Assembly: GCA_964242115.1 (NCBI GenBank)
Contig: CAXSZX010000001.1
Span: 806,001-870,000 of the forward strand
DNA length: 64,000 nucleotides
DNA from: BOG-908 sp964242115
Lineage (GTDB): Bacteria > Pseudomonadota > Alphaproteobacteria > Acetobacterales > Acetobacteraceae
Reading direction: 5' to 3'
Shown here: positions 1 to 8,895 of the stretch, piece after piece
Position numbering within the stretch: the stretch's first letter is position 1
Layout: each line of letters starts with the position of its first letter
Position numbers and translations under genes: made by a program
Notes under the pieces: model-generated
Told to the model about the DNA's origin: nothing
Databases searched by the model: none
Seen by the model: only the letters and a program-made list of their open reading frames with translations

Positions 1-1
1 C

Positions 2-259
2 GGCTGGTACGGCGCCAACACGCCGGCGCGCGGCGTCTGGCGCTGCGCCGGCCTGGAGGTGCGGCCGCCGGATCTGCCCAGCTTCATCGCCGTGCCCGGC
101 CGCGACCGCATCGTGCCGCCCGGGAGCGCGTTGGCACTGGCAGCCGCCATGCCGGGCGCAGTGGTGATGCGGCCGCAGGCGGGCCACGTCGGCATGGTGG
201 CCGGGTCGGGCGCCCGTACCGCGTTGTGGGAACCCCTGCTGGCCTGGCTGTGCGGATGA
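2..259 (+). CDS. C-terminal fragment of a PHA-synthase-like alpha/beta hydrolase
   Basis: An open frame enters from the left edge (codons from base 2) and stops at 257-259, giving about 85 residues. The sequence has the end of an alpha/beta-hydrolase fold: a PGRDRIVPP stretch carrying the usual catalytic Asp, then AGHVGMVAG carrying the catalytic His, and a final WEPLLAWL helix. A GH(V/I)GMV block followed by W.PL..WL is typical of poly(3-hydroxyalkanoate) synthase and its relatives. Only the last part is present, so the nucleophile (Cys in PHA synthases, Ser in plain hydrolases) cannot be checked. It could equally be a non-polymerising hydrolase of that family. The sensor kinase downstream is on the same strand. 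Confidence 0.55.
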   Translation, partial: GWYGANTPARGVWRCAGLEVRPPDLPSFIAVPGRDRIVPPGSALALAAAMPGAVVMRPQAGHVGMVAGSGARTALWEPLLAWLCG

Positions 260-346
260 GCGCATGATGCGGGTCGCCTCCGCCCGGTGCCCGACCGAGC
301 GCCAGCTTCCCTTGCGCTCCACCTCTCCCTTGCCACGGAAACGCCT

Positions 347-2566
347 GTGCTGCCCTTCTACGCAAGGTTGACGCCCCGGCCTCACTCGACGGCCGTCCTC
401 CGCCTGCTGCTCGCCGCGATCTGGCTGCTGCCCGCCTGCCTGTTCGTCGCTGTCTCCTACAGCAGTTTCCGCCACGCGCTGACCGACGCACGGCGTGAGC
501 TGCAGCGCGTGAGCGAAGTGGCGCGCGAGCAGGCCGAGCGGGTGTTCGACGGCCAGAGCCAGGTGGCCGAGCGGGTCACCGACCTGGTGCGCGGCATGGA
601 CGCGCCGGCGATCCGCGCCAGCCAGGCGGCACTGCACCAGCGGATGGCCGAGATCCTGACCCGCCTGCCGCAGCTGCAGGGCGTGCTGGTGGTCGACAAG
701 ACCGGCCAGCCGATGGTCAGCGCCAACACCTACCCGGTGCCGCCTGACGTGAACCTCTCCGGGCGGGATTTCTTCCGCGCGATCATGGGCGGCTACGACG
801 GGGTCTACGTCAGCAGCCTGCAGCGCGCTGCCATCACCGGCCGGATGCTGTTCGGCCTGGCCCGGCCGTGGCGCGTGGACGGCCAGCTGGAGGGGGTGAT
901 CAACGTCGCCCTCTCGCCCGGCTTCTTCGAGGATTTCTACCGCATGCTGGTGGGCGAGGGCGGCACCGGGCCGGAGGGCAAGGTGCTGGCCCTGATCCGC
1001 CAGGACGGCCAGATGCTGGTCCGCTACCCGCCGGCGGGCGGGCTGCCGCGGGTGTCGCCCGCCACCGCGCCGTTCTACGCCGCAATCCGCGCCAACAGGG
1101 AGTCCGGAACCTTCCAAGCGCGCTCTATCGTCGACCCGGACGCACCCGTGCGGTTCTATGCCTACAGCAAGGTGGCGGGCTACCCGCTCTACGTGGTGGC
1201 CGGACGCACCCGAAGCGTCGTCGTCGGGCTGTGGTGGCGCAGCATGCGTGACCAGTTGGAGTGGGGCCTGCCGGCGCTGGCCGCGCTGCTGGTGATGACC
1301 CGGCTGGCGCTGCGCACCGCCCGGCGCGAGGAGGCCGCACTCGGCCTGGCGCACGCCGAGATCGACCGCCGGCAGCTGGCCGAGGCGGCGCTGCTGCAGG
1401 CGCAGCGGCTCGAAGCGGTGGGTCAGCTCACCGGCGGGGTGGCGCACGACTTCAACAACCTGCTCACCGTGGTGCTGGGCCGGGCGGAGGCGCTGGAACG
1501 CGAGTGCGCCGGCATGCCGCGCGCCCGGCAACTGGCCGAGCAGATCGGCCTGGCCGCCCGGCACGGCGCCGCGGTGACCCAGCAGCTGCTGACCTTCTCC
1601 CGCCAGCAGACGGTGCACCCGGTGCTGGTGGACCTCAACGCCAGGCTGCAGGCGTTCAGGCCGCTGCTCGAACAGGCAGCCGGCGTGGCCTGCCAGGTGG
1701 AGCTGGCGCTGGAACCCGAGCTGGGCGCGGTGCGGCTGGACCCCAGCCACTTCGAGGCGGCGATCCTGAACCTGGTGGGCAACGCGCGCGACGCCATGCC
1801 GCAGGGCGGCTGCATCCTGGTGCGCACCCGCAACCTCGCGGCCGGTCCGGACACCCCTGCAGGTGCGGTGGGGAACCCGGATCCGCCTGCGGGCACAGAA
1901 GGCGACCCTGCCGGCCTGCCTTCCGACCATCATCCCCGGGCCATCGTATGCGTCTGCGTGGCCGATAGCGGGCTGGGCATGGACGCGCTCACCGCCGCCC
2001 GCGCGTTCGAGCCGTTCTTCACCACCAAGGACGTGGGCCGCGGCACCGGGCTCGGCCTGAGCCAGGTCTACGGCTTCGCCAAGCAAGCCGGCGGCGAGGC
2101 GCGCATCCTCTCGCAGCCGGGCCAGGGCACCAGGGTGGAGCTGCTGCTGCCGAGCACCGGTGCCGCTCTGGAGACGGAGCCTGCAAGCGAGGCCGGCGGC
2201 GTGCCGCCAGGCTGGTCGGGGGACGGTCTGACCGTGCTGGTGGTCGAGGACGACCGCGACCTGCGCGAGACGGTGGTCGACAGCCTGGCAGAAATGGGGT
2301 TTGCGGTGCTGACCGCCGACCACGCGCAAGCAGCGCTGACGCAGCTCGCCGCACCCGGACGCATCGACCTGCTGTTTTCCGACGTGATCATGCCCGGCGG
2401 CACCAACGGCGTGGAGCTGGCCCGACGGGCCAGGGCGCTGCGGCCGGAAATCCGCGTGCTACTGACCTCAGGGTTCGCCGGCGGGCAGGGCGAGGACTTG
2501 CCGCTGCTGGCCAAACCTTATGACAGGGCAGGGTTGGCGGCTGGGTTGCGGGGGGCGCTGACGTAA
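347..2566 (+). CDS. Hybrid sensor histidine kinase with C-terminal receiver domain
   Basis: Membrane-bound two-component kinase. An N-terminal transmembrane helix (about residues 16-38) and a second near residues 305-325 bracket a roughly 265-residue periplasmic sensor resembling dCache/PDC domains. A HisKA segment follows (LTGGVAHDFNNLL, phospho-His about residue 367), then an HATPase domain with an N-box (LNLVGNARDAMPQGG) and G-boxes (GLGMD, GRGTGLGLSQVYGF). The receiver domain at about 630-738 has VVEDD, acceptor Asp about 679 in FSDVIMPGG, and the LLAKPYD lysine. A Pro/Gly-rich insertion of about 28 residues sits between the N-box and the first G-box. The open frame begins at GTG 287; GTG 347 was chosen because GGAA precedes it and it puts the first membrane helix close to the N-terminus. 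No partner regulator is adjacent. The stop TAA runs straight into the repeat element. Ligand unknown. Confidence 0.88.
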   Translation: MLPFYARLTPRPHSTAVLRLLLAAIWLLPACLFVAVSYSSFRHALTDARRELQRVSEVAREQAERVFDGQSQVAERVTDLVRGMDAPAIRASQAALHQRMAEILTRLPQLQGVLVVDKTGQPMVSANTYPVPPDVNLSGRDFFRAIMGGYDGVYVSSLQRAAITGRMLFGLARPWRVDGQLEGVINVALSPGFFEDFYRMLVGEGGTGPEGKVLALIRQDGQMLVRYPPAGGLPRVSPATAPFYAAIRANRESGTFQARSIVDPDAPVRFYAYSKVAGYPLYVVAGRTRSVVVGLWWRSMRDQLEWGLPALAALLVMTRLALRTARREEAALGLAHAEIDRRQLAEAALLQAQRLEAVGQLTGGVAHDFNNLLTVVLGRAEALERECAGMPRARQLAEQIGLAARHGAAVTQQLLTFSRQQTVHPVLVDLNARLQAFRPLLEQAAGVACQVELALEPELGAVRLDPSHFEAAILNLVGNARDAMPQGGCILVRTRNLAAGPDTPAGAVGNPDPPAGTEGDPAGLPSDHHPRAIVCVCVADSGLGMDALTAARAFEPFFTTKDVGRGTGLGLSQVYGFAKQAGGEARILSQPGQGTRVELLLPSTGAALETEPASEAGGVPPGWSGDGLTVLVVEDDRDLRETVVDSLAEMGFAVLTADHAQAALTQLAAPGRIDLLFSDVIMPGGTNGVELARRARALRPEIRVLLTSGFAGGQGEDLPLLAKPYDRAGLAAGLRGALT

Positions 2567-2768
2567 GCACGCGGTTCTTTTTGAAAAAAGAACCAAAAAA
2601 CTTTTGGTTTTTGGAGTACGGGCTGAGGGAGACTTCGCGAGAGCAGGACTAGGAGTTTCTGCTGGTTCTTTGAACGCAGCCAGGATCACACGTGTTCTCT
2701 CAGCCGTCCGCGACAGCCGTGACAAAAGCTTTTTGCTTCTTTTTCTCGAAAAAGCAGGCCTTGCTTGC
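2565..2768. repeat. Hairpin-armed intergenic element, copy 1
   Basis: Separates the convergent kinase and addB genes. General plan of the family: an outer AAGCAAG-type end, an arm hairpin, AAAAA(A/G)CTTTTG, a GC-rich core with CTGTCGCG or CGCGACAG, then the mirror-image arm. Arm A stem: GGTTCTTTTTT with AAAAAAAGAACC. Arm B stem: GCTTCTTTTTC with GAGAAAAAGAAGC. Arm C stem: GCTGCTTTTTT with AAAAAAAGCAGC. This copy has a left A arm, a right B/C mixed arm and an expanded core (about 200 bp in total). Both outer ends abut stop codons: TAAGCA of the kinase and TGAGCAAGC of addB. Confidence 0.85.
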
Positions 2769-5700
2769 TCACTCCTCCGCCGCCGCCGCCCACTCCGCCA
2801 CTCTTGCCAGCCGCGCATAATCCGAAAACCGCGGCGCTGCCCCCGGCGAAGGCTGCGACAGGTAGGCCTGCCCCGCCTCGTCGAATGCCGCCACCAGCGC
2901 GTGCAGGCTGTCGCGCGCCATCGCCGCCACGCTTTCCGTCTTCTCCGGCTTGCCGGCAAACAGGCTGACCACCTTGCCCGGCTCGTAGCCGCCTGAGATC
3001 TGCCAGAACACCAGCTCGCCCACCTCGCCGCACAGCTCCGGGCCAAAGGCGCCCGCCTGCGCCATCGCCGCCTCCAGCGGCAGCTGTGGGGACAGGCCCG
3101 CCGCGACCTGCTTGGTGTTGGGCGGCGTGCCGGTCTTGTAGTCCAGGATGGCGATCGAGCCGTCGGTTCGGCGTTCGATGCGGTCGGCGATCCCGCGCAG
3201 GGTGAACTGGCCCGCCGGCGCGTCCAGCACCCAGTCGCCGCGCTTCTCGGGGGCGATAGCCAGCGGGCGGCCGGCGCTGCGGCGGTCGGCCTCGGCGCGC
3301 GCTACCCAGATGGCGATGCGGCGCAGGCGCGGCCGCCACCAGGCGGACAGCGCCGGGCGCATGGCGGCCTCGTCCAGTGCGGCGTCCATGTCGGCCACCA
3401 GGCGGGCCTCTGCGTCGGCCGGCCAGGCCAGGCCGGTGTGCTGGAAGAAGCGGGCCAGGCCGGCATGCACGATGGTGCCGTAATCGGCGGCGTCGGCGGA
3501 TTGCTCCAGCGGGTCCAGCGCACGCAGGCGCAGCACGTGGCGGGCGTAGATTGCGTAGGGGTCGCGCAGCCAGGTCTCTATCTCGGTGACGCTCAACTTG
3601 CGCGGGCGCAGCGCCACCGGCGGGGCGGGCGCTGGCGGGCTGACCGGGCGCGGCGGGCCGTCCGGCCTGTCCAGTGCCCGCACCCAGGCGGCGGCGTCGT
3701 GCGTGCCCAGCCGTAAGCGGCCTTCCAGCAGCGCGTCCAGCCGCACCAGCCAGCGGGCCGGCACCGCCGGTGCCGCGTCCTTGCGGCGCGGCGCGCACAG
3801 CACGGCGCGCGGCGCCGCACAGCTCGCCATGACGAAGTCGTGGGCGGACAGGCCGATGCGCTCCTCCGGCGAGGGCAGCCCCACCGCCGCCCGCATCGCC
3901 CGGTTCATCCACGGGCCGGAGTCCGCGGTCTGCGGCCACACGCCCTCGGTCAGCCCGCCCAGCACGATGACGTCCGCCGTCTGCAGCCGCGCTTCCAGCA
4001 GGCCCCAGATGAACACCCGCGGGTGTTCGGTGCCGTCGCGGCCGCGCAGGCTGCGGCGGCTGCGCACGGCGGCGCCGGCCAGCGTCGCGTCCAGCAGGCC
4101 GGGCAGGTTGGCCAGGCGCTGCGGCGGCAGGATCGGCAGCGCCTCGGCCAGGGCGGAGAGGTGGGTGGCCACGGCCTCGCCGTCCTCGCCCGCCCATAGG
4201 CGGGTAGCGCCGGCGGCCTCGTCGGTGGTTGCCAGCGCTTCGGCCGCCTGCAGCAGGGCGGTCAGCGCCAGGTCCGGCGTGGCGTCGGGCGCCTCTGCCA
4301 GGGTGAGCAGCGGGCGCAGGCAGTCGGCCAGCCGGTCGAGCAGGCCGCCCTGGCCCACGCCGCGCATGCTGCGGCCGCCGACGTCTCGGCCTTCAACTGG
4401 ATGCGCACGCCATGCATCACCCTGGGTGGCGGCGCCTCGGCTTGCGGCTGCTCGCGCACGCGACGCCTCCCGCTGGCTGGCGCGTACGCGCAGGCCATCG
4501 ATGCCGGGTCCGGGCCGGGCGCCGCGCAGGCACTCGCGCTCCAGCCGCCGCGCTGCCTGACGGCACTCGGCCGGTGCCAGCCCGGCGGCGCAGAGCGGGT
4601 GTTTCAGCAGCGACAGCAGCGGCACGGGACGCAGGTCCTCGGCCACCGCCTCGGCGAGCAGGCGCAGGAACACCGCCGCCGGCGTCTCGGCGAGCGGTTC
4701 GCCGGCGCTATCGTCGGCCACCACGCCGAACCGCAGCAGCTCGGCGGCGACGCGGCGAGCCAGCTGGCGGTCGGGCGTGACCAGCGCCGCGCGGGCGTGC
4801 GGCTGCTCCAGCGCCTCGCGCAGCACCAGGGCGATGGCCTGCGCCTCCTCCTGCTGGTCGGCCGGTGCCAGGCGTTGCAGCCCTGCTACGTCGAATGCCG
4901 GCGGCGACTGCCAGGCGGACAGCGAGGCCGCCGGCAGCAGTGCCACGCGCCAGGCGTCCACCCGCCCGTCAGGGCAGGACGGCGTGACGGAGTCCCGCGC
5001 GAGGATGCCGGCGGGTCCGGCTGCGCTCCTCCCGCCGCCGCTGGCAGCGGGCCGCTCCTCGACGCTGGCGGCAAGCTGCCCACCGCCGGCGGTCGGCCGC
5101 GGCTCCCCGCCGTTGGCGGCAGGCCGCTCGCCACCATTGGCGGCAGGCCCCGCGCTGAGCCTTGGCGGCGCGGCTGCAGCGCTGGACACCTCCGCCCAGT
5201 CCTGCACGTCGTCACGGCGCGCCTGCAGGGCGGCCAGCAGCGCGCGCAGGCTGGCCTGCGGGTGGCTGTCCTCCAGCGCGTCCCAGCTTGCCTCGTCCAG
5301 CGTGCGGTCGAGCCCGGGCAGCACCACCATGCCGCCCGGAAGATGAGCCACCAGCCGCAGCAGCCGCGCCACCGCGGGGATGGCACCGGTGGTTCCCGCG
5401 GCGATCACCGGCAGCGCGGGCGGCGCCTCCCGCCACGCAGCGGTCTGCGCGTCCAGCAGGGCGATCTGGCGCGAGGCCACGTCGGAGAAGCCCTGTTCGG
5501 CCAGCCAGGCCGGCCACTCCCGCGTGACGATGCCGAGGAATTGCAACGTCACCTGCCAGTGCACGGCGAACGCCTCGCCCACCGCGCCGGGCAGCGCGCT
5601 GGCGAGGTCCACCTCGGCGCGCGCCGCCTCGTCGAGCAGGCTGGCGAGCTCCTCGGCCAGCACCCAGGCGCGGTCGGCCTCGGTGGGCGCGCCGTTCTCG

Positions 5701-6035
5701 CCGCGCATCGCCAGGATGAACAGGCTCAGCACCGCCAGCCGGCGCGCCGGCGGCACGGCGGGCGGGATGTCGAGCGCGCCCTGCATGGCCAGCGGCGCCT
5801 CGTCCAGTCCGCCAAGTGCGAGGATGCGCGGGATCAGCAACGGCCGCCCGCCGCCGGCACGCAGAAGGGCCTCGGCCAGGCCGCGGGCGGCGCGCCGCGT
5901 CGGCACCAGGAAGATACCGTCGGCGGCGGCCATCGGGTCGTTCCCCGCGCGGTCCAGCCACCAGGCCGCCAGCGAGTCGAGGAACGGCAAATTGGGGGCG
6001 ATCGTGGCCAGGCACGGCCGCAGGGAGAGGCTCAC
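2769..6035 (-). CDS. addB: AddB, helicase/exonuclease subunit for double-strand break repair
   Basis: Second subunit of the AddAB recombination nuclease, which resects double-strand ends in the cytoplasm. At 1088 residues it is near the usual length for alphaproteobacterial AddB. The N-terminal half is an inactivated UvrD-like helicase fold. The C-terminus carries a RecB-type nuclease domain with GTIVHAGLARFF, the catalytic AILDYKTGTPP and the following PQLPLEAAM motif. GTG 6035 overlaps the murU stop by four bases (GTGA), so the two are translationally coupled. An Ala/Gly/Glu-rich stretch (encoded about 5020-5180, repeating AANGG/ASGG units) and another Arg/Ala-rich stretch (about 4380-4500) look like low-complexity insertions. 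The usual partner addA is absent downstream; the convergent kinase is there instead. Confidence 0.9.
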   Translation of the reverse strand: MSLSLRPCLATIAPNLPFLDSLAAWWLDRAGNDPMAAADGIFLVPTRRAARGLAEALLRAGGGRPLLIPRILALGGLDEAPLAMQGALDIPPAVPPARRLAVLSLFILAMRGENGAPTEADRAWVLAEELASLLDEAARAEVDLASALPGAVGEAFAVHWQVTLQFLGIVTREWPAWLAEQGFSDVASRQIALLDAQTAAWREAPPALPVIAAGTTGAIPAVARLLRLVAHLPGGMVVLPGLDRTLDEASWDALEDSHPQASLRALLAALQARRDDVQDWAEVSSAAAAPPRLSAGPAANGGERPAANGGEPRPTAGGGQLAASVEERPAASGGGRSAAGPAGILARDSVTPSCPDGRVDAWRVALLPAASLSAWQSPPAFDVAGLQRLAPADQQEEAQAIALVLREALEQPHARAALVTPDRQLARRVAAELLRFGVVADDSAGEPLAETPAAVFLRLLAEAVAEDLRPVPLLSLLKHPLCAAGLAPAECRQAARRLERECLRGARPGPGIDGLRVRASQREASRARAAASRGAATQGDAWRAHPVEGRDVGGRSMRGVGQGGLLDRLADCLRPLLTLAEAPDATPDLALTALLQAAEALATTDEAAGATRLWAGEDGEAVATHLSALAEALPILPPQRLANLPGLLDATLAGAAVRSRRSLRGRDGTEHPRVFIWGLLEARLQTADVIVLGGLTEGVWPQTADSGPWMNRAMRAAVGLPSPEERIGLSAHDFVMASCAAPRAVLCAPRRKDAAPAVPARWLVRLDALLEGRLRLGTHDAAAWVRALDRPDGPPRPVSPPAPAPPVALRPRKLSVTEIETWLRDPYAIYARHVLRLRALDPLEQSADAADYGTIVHAGLARFFQHTGLAWPADAEARLVADMDAALDEAAMRPALSAWWRPRLRRIAIWVARAEADRRSAGRPLAIAPEKRGDWVLDAPAGQFTLRGIADRIERRTDGSIAILDYKTGTPPNTKQVAAGLSPQLPLEAAMAQAGAFGPELCGEVGELVFWQISGGYEPGKVVSLFAGKPEKTESVAAMARDSLHALVAAFDEAGQAYLSQPSPGAAPRFSDYARLARVAEWAAAAEE

Positions 6036-6760
6036 GTGGTGGGGCCGGTCAGCTGGGCGGCCAGCGCGTACTCGGCCTCGTCCAGGTCGGACGGCCGGGT
6101 CAGGTGGAACCACAGCCCGTCATGCACCACGGCGGCAAGCCTGCGCGTGGCGATCGCCCGGTCCCACACGGCGTTCATCGATACGGCACCCGCGGGCCAG
6201 CCGGCGAACAGGGCCGGGCGGGCGAGCGTCACGCCGGCGTAGATGTAGGGCGCCACCTCGCGCTCGCCGCGGCGGCGCGGTACGCCCCAGGGGTCGAGGA
6301 AAAAGTCGCCGTAACCCACGTCGGCGTGAATCTGGAAAGTGCGGTGCACCAGGATGGCGGCGTCGGCTCCCGGCGTCAGCGCGTCGGCCACCCGGTCCAG
6401 CGCCGGCATCGGTCCGTCCAGCCAGACGGTGTCGGCGTTGACGACGTAGAACGGCGCCTCGCCCGCGCCCAGCAGGCCGTCGGCCAGCGCCGCCATCACC
6501 GCGCCGCCGGTGTCGAGCAGGCTGGCTTCCTCGCGCAGCACGGTTTCGGGCGGCTGCGTGCGTGCCTGCAGGTGGGCGCGTAATTGGCCGGCCTGCCAGT
6601 GCGCGTTGACCACCGCGCGGGCTACTCCGGCATCGGCCAGGCGGTCGAGCGCGCGGTCCAGCAGGGCCCGGCCGCCGAGCTGGAGCAGGGGTTTGGGCGT
6701 TGTTTCGGTGAGCGGGCGCATGCGGGTGCCGAAGCCGGCGGCTAGGAGTATGGCGTCCAT
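6032..6760 (-). CDS. murU: N-acetylmuramate alpha-1-phosphate uridylyltransferase (MurU-like nucleotidyltransferase)
   Basis: Sugar-phosphate nucleotidyltransferase of the GT-A fold, 242 residues. The N-terminal nucleotide-binding signature LAAGFGTRMRPLT is followed by the KP lysine motif (TTPKPLLQLGG). NADTVW supplies the metal-binding Asp and ASLLDTGGA the sugar/uracil loop. In the cell-wall recycling route of Pseudomonas and many alphaproteobacteria, MurU makes UDP-MurNAc from MurNAc-1-phosphate produced by the kinase AmgK. amgK normally precedes murU; here only a 324-bp gap filled by repeat sequence lies between murU and tsaE. The start at ATG 6760 puts the P-loop-like motif at residues 6-18, as in the family. 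Coupled to addB by a 4-base overlap. Confidence 0.82.
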   Translation of the reverse strand: MDAILLAAGFGTRMRPLTETTPKPLLQLGGRALLDRALDRLADAGVARAVVNAHWQAGQLRAHLQARTQPPETVLREEASLLDTGGAVMAALADGLLGAGEAPFYVVNADTVWLDGPMPALDRVADALTPGADAAILVHRTFQIHADVGYGDFFLDPWGVPRRRGEREVAPYIYAGVTLARPALFAGWPAGAVSMNAVWDRAIATRRLAAVVHDGLWFHLTRPSDLDEAEYALAAQLTGPTT

Positions 6761-6787
6761 CTGCGGGCGTTGTAGCAAGGGGAAAGG

Positions 6788-6967
6788 AAAGCAAGAATCT
6801 TCTTTTTCGAAAAAAAGAGGCAAAAAGCTTTGGTGCGGCTGTCGCGGACCGGTCTGCAGACGGCTGACTGACGCGCACCCAGGGCGCGTGCTGCGGCAAC
6901 CTCCGCGACAGCAGGGACGAAAGTCGTTTGCTTTTTTGTCTTCAGAAAAGAAGGCCTTGCCTTTTCC
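6788..6967. repeat. Hairpin-armed intergenic element, copy 2
   Basis: Lies upstream of murU, between it and tsaE. Left arm is a degenerate B, right arm a degenerate B ending AAGGCCTTGCC. The core keeps CTGTCGCGGA and CCGCGACAGCAGGGAC as inverted partners. At about 180 bp it is longer than most copies because of extra bases between the core halves. Confidence 0.75.
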
Positions 6968-7057
6968 TTGGGTGCCGGACTGTCGTCGCTGGCATGAGAA
7001 CCTTGGTCTGCAAGTCGCTCTCATACAGAGCCAATGATTTCCAGCAGGGCAGCGACA

Positions 7058-7106
7058 ACCAACCTCAAGTCTTCCGGCCTGTCTTCAGCAAACAACTGCT
7101 TGCCTT
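7058..7106. repeat. Remnant of a hairpin-armed element at the tsaE 3' end
   Basis: On the minus strand the end of tsaE reads GGCAAGCAGTTGTTTGCTGA and continues GAAGACAGG, a mutated arm A (compare GCAAGCAGTTCTTTTTTGA). It supplies the tsaE stop codon and the last residues, QAVVC in place of the usual arm-encoded QAVLF. Only one arm is recognisable. Confidence 0.5.
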
Positions 7107-7594
7107 CCGTCCCGCACGGCCACCTGTCGATGCGTCTGGCCCGCCGGCGTGAACGTCACCTGCAGCGCGTCCGCAGGTGCGAGCCCGCCCAGCCGCTCCG
7201 GCCATTCGACGATGACCACGCCGGCGCGCGCGTCGTCCCAGCCGAGTTCGGCCAGGCCCTCCGGCCCGTCCAGCCGCCACAGGTCGAAATGGTGCAGCAC
7301 CATCCCGGGCGCCGCGTAGCTCTGCACCAGCGTGTAGCTTGGGCTGGGCACCTCCAGGCCGGCGTCGCCGCACGCCGCGCGCAACAGGGCGCGGGCGAAG
7401 GTGGTCTTGCCCGCACCCAGTGGACCGCTCAGCAGCACCGCGTGGCCGGGGCGCAGCGTGCGGGCGAGCTCGGCGGCCAGGCGTTCCAGCCCACTTTGCT
7501 CGTAGAGAGGCTGGTCATGGCTGGGCTTATCGCCGAGCGCCTCCTCGTCGGGCGCCTGGTTGCACGGCTCCCCTTGCACACATCTCTCCTGCAT
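7085..7594 (-). CDS. tsaE: tRNA threonylcarbamoyladenosine biosynthesis ATPase TsaE
   Basis: P-loop ATPase that works with TsaB/TsaD to make the t6A modification at position 37 of ANN-decoding tRNAs. The Walker A motif is LSGPLGAGKTTFARALLRA. The family motifs VPSPSYTLVQSY, HHFDLWRL and the C-terminal VIVEWPERLG all follow in order. The length (169 residues) is normal. ATG 7594 leaves about 20 residues before the conserved LERLAAELA helix. The last five residues come from a decayed repeat arm. Divergent from the ferredoxin-NADP reductase gene across only 36 bp. Confidence 0.93.
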   Translation of the reverse strand: MQERCVQGEPCNQAPDEEALGDKPSHDQPLYEQSGLERLAAELARTLRPGHAVLLSGPLGAGKTTFARALLRAACGDAGLEVPSPSYTLVQSYAAPGMVLHHFDLWRLDGPEGLAELGWDDARAGVVIVEWPERLGGLAPADALQVTFTPAGQTHRQVAVRDGRQAVVC

Positions 7595-7630
7595 GGCTTT
7601 TGTCCCGACGATAAACCGCACCAGGCGAGC

Positions 7631-8635
7631 ATGATCCACACCGACGTTGCTATCATCGGCGCGGGCCCCGTCGGCCTGTTCGCCGCCTTCGAGTGCGGCA
7701 TGCTCAAGCTCGACACCGTGCTGATCGACGCGCTGGACGAGGTGGGCGGCCAATGCGCCGCGCTCTACCCGGAAAAGCCGATCTTCGACATCCCCGCCCA
7801 CCCCGCCATCGCCGCCGGCGCGCTGATCGGCCAACTCGAGGCGCAGATCGCCCCGTTCGCGCCGCCGCGCCTGCTCGGCCGCACCGTTGTGGCACTCGAG
7901 GGCGAGCAGGGCGCGTTCACCCTGCGCACCGACAAGGGCGACACGGTGGGTGCCCGCGCCGTGCTGATCGCCGCCGGCGCCGGCGCGTTCGGCCCCAACC
8001 GGCCGCCGCTGGACCATCTGGCCGCCTACGAGGCCACCGGCGCGGTGCAGTACTACGTTCGCCGGCGCGAGGACTTCCGCGGCCGCCGCGTGGTGATCGC
8101 CGGCGGCGGCGACTCCGCTGTGGACTGGGCGCTGCAGCTGAAGGACGTCGCCGCGAAAGTTTACGTGGTGCATCGCCGCGCCAAGTTCCGCGCCGCTCCC
8201 GAGACCGCCGCGCAACTGGACGCGGCCGCCGCACGCGGCGAGGTGGAAATGGTGATCCCCTACCAGCTACACGCCCTGCACGGCACGGACGGCGGCCTAA
8301 GTGCCGTGGAAGTGGCGGATCTAGGCGGCGCCACGCGCCACATCGAAGCCGACCGGCTGCTGCCGTTCTTCGGCCTCTCGATGGATCTGGGGCCGATCGC
8401 CGAGTGGGGACTGGGGTTGGAGCTGAGCCACGTGGCGGTCACCGCCGCCACCTGCGAGACGTCGGTGCCGGGCATCTTCGCCGTCGGCGACGTGGTAACC
8501 TACCCGGGCAAGCTGAAGCTGATCCTGCAGGGGTTTTCCGAGGCGGCGATGGCGGCGCACGCCATCCACCCGATCGCGAGGCCAGGGACGGCGCTGCATT
8601 TCGAATACAGCACAAGCAAGGGTGTGCCAGCTTAA
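7631..8635 (+). CDS. Ferredoxin/flavodoxin-NADP+ reductase, thioredoxin-reductase-like type
   Basis: FAD/NAD(P)-binding oxidoreductase of 334 residues. The N-terminal FAD motif AIIGAGPVGLFAAFECG and VGGQCAALYPEKPIFDIPAHP are signatures of the YumC/RPA-type ferredoxin-NADP reductases. The NADP motif VVIAGGGDSAVDWALQL lies mid-protein, and FAVGDVVTYPGKLKLILQGF is the second FAD-binding segment near the end. No CxxC redox pair is seen in the NADP domain, which separates it from true thioredoxin reductase. It should pass electrons between NADPH and ferredoxin in the cytoplasm. ATG 7631 is the first start after the tsaE divergent promoter. Confidence 0.88.
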   Translation: MIHTDVAIIGAGPVGLFAAFECGMLKLDTVLIDALDEVGGQCAALYPEKPIFDIPAHPAIAAGALIGQLEAQIAPFAPPRLLGRTVVALEGEQGAFTLRTDKGDTVGARAVLIAAGAGAFGPNRPPLDHLAAYEATGAVQYYVRRREDFRGRRVVIAGGGDSAVDWALQLKDVAAKVYVVHRRAKFRAAPETAAQLDAAAARGEVEMVIPYQLHALHGTDGGLSAVEVADLGGATRHIEADRLLPFFGLSMDLGPIAEWGLGLELSHVAVTAATCETSVPGIFAVGDVVTYPGKLKLILQGFSEAAMAAHAIHPIARPGTALHFEYSTSKGVPA

Positions 8636-8731
8636 GTGTCTGTTTGAGAAGCCGTCCTGGCCGCCAGGTGGCGCGCTTCTCCGATCCGGTGCTCAGAGAA
8701 CCACGCCAGCTGGCTCACTTGGTCGACGTTT

Positions 8732-8878
8732 GAAAGCAGAAAGAAAGAGTCTTCTTTTTCGAGAAAAAGAAGCAAAAAGCTTTTGTTCCGGCTGTCGCGG
8801 TTTCGCCCGGCGAGCGCGCGACAGCGGAGACAAAAGTTTTTTGGTTCTTTTTTTCAAAAAAGAACTGCTTGCTTCCTT
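8732..8878. repeat. Hairpin-armed intergenic element, copy 3
   Basis: Between the reductase and lolA (same direction). Left arm B, right arm A. The core is palindromic, with GGCTGTCGCGG on the left and GCGCGCGACAGCGGAGAC on the right. A TTG inside its right end (8869) opens the lolA frame, but the repeat is unlikely to be coding. Confidence 0.9.
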
Positions 8879-8895
8879 TGTTTTTGGACCTGTCC

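Noticed and set aside
4401..6242. 613-residue plus-strand open frame across addB
   Set aside because: It is the antisense of addB, rich in Arg/Gln/His without domains. High-GC codon bias keeps the opposite frame open.
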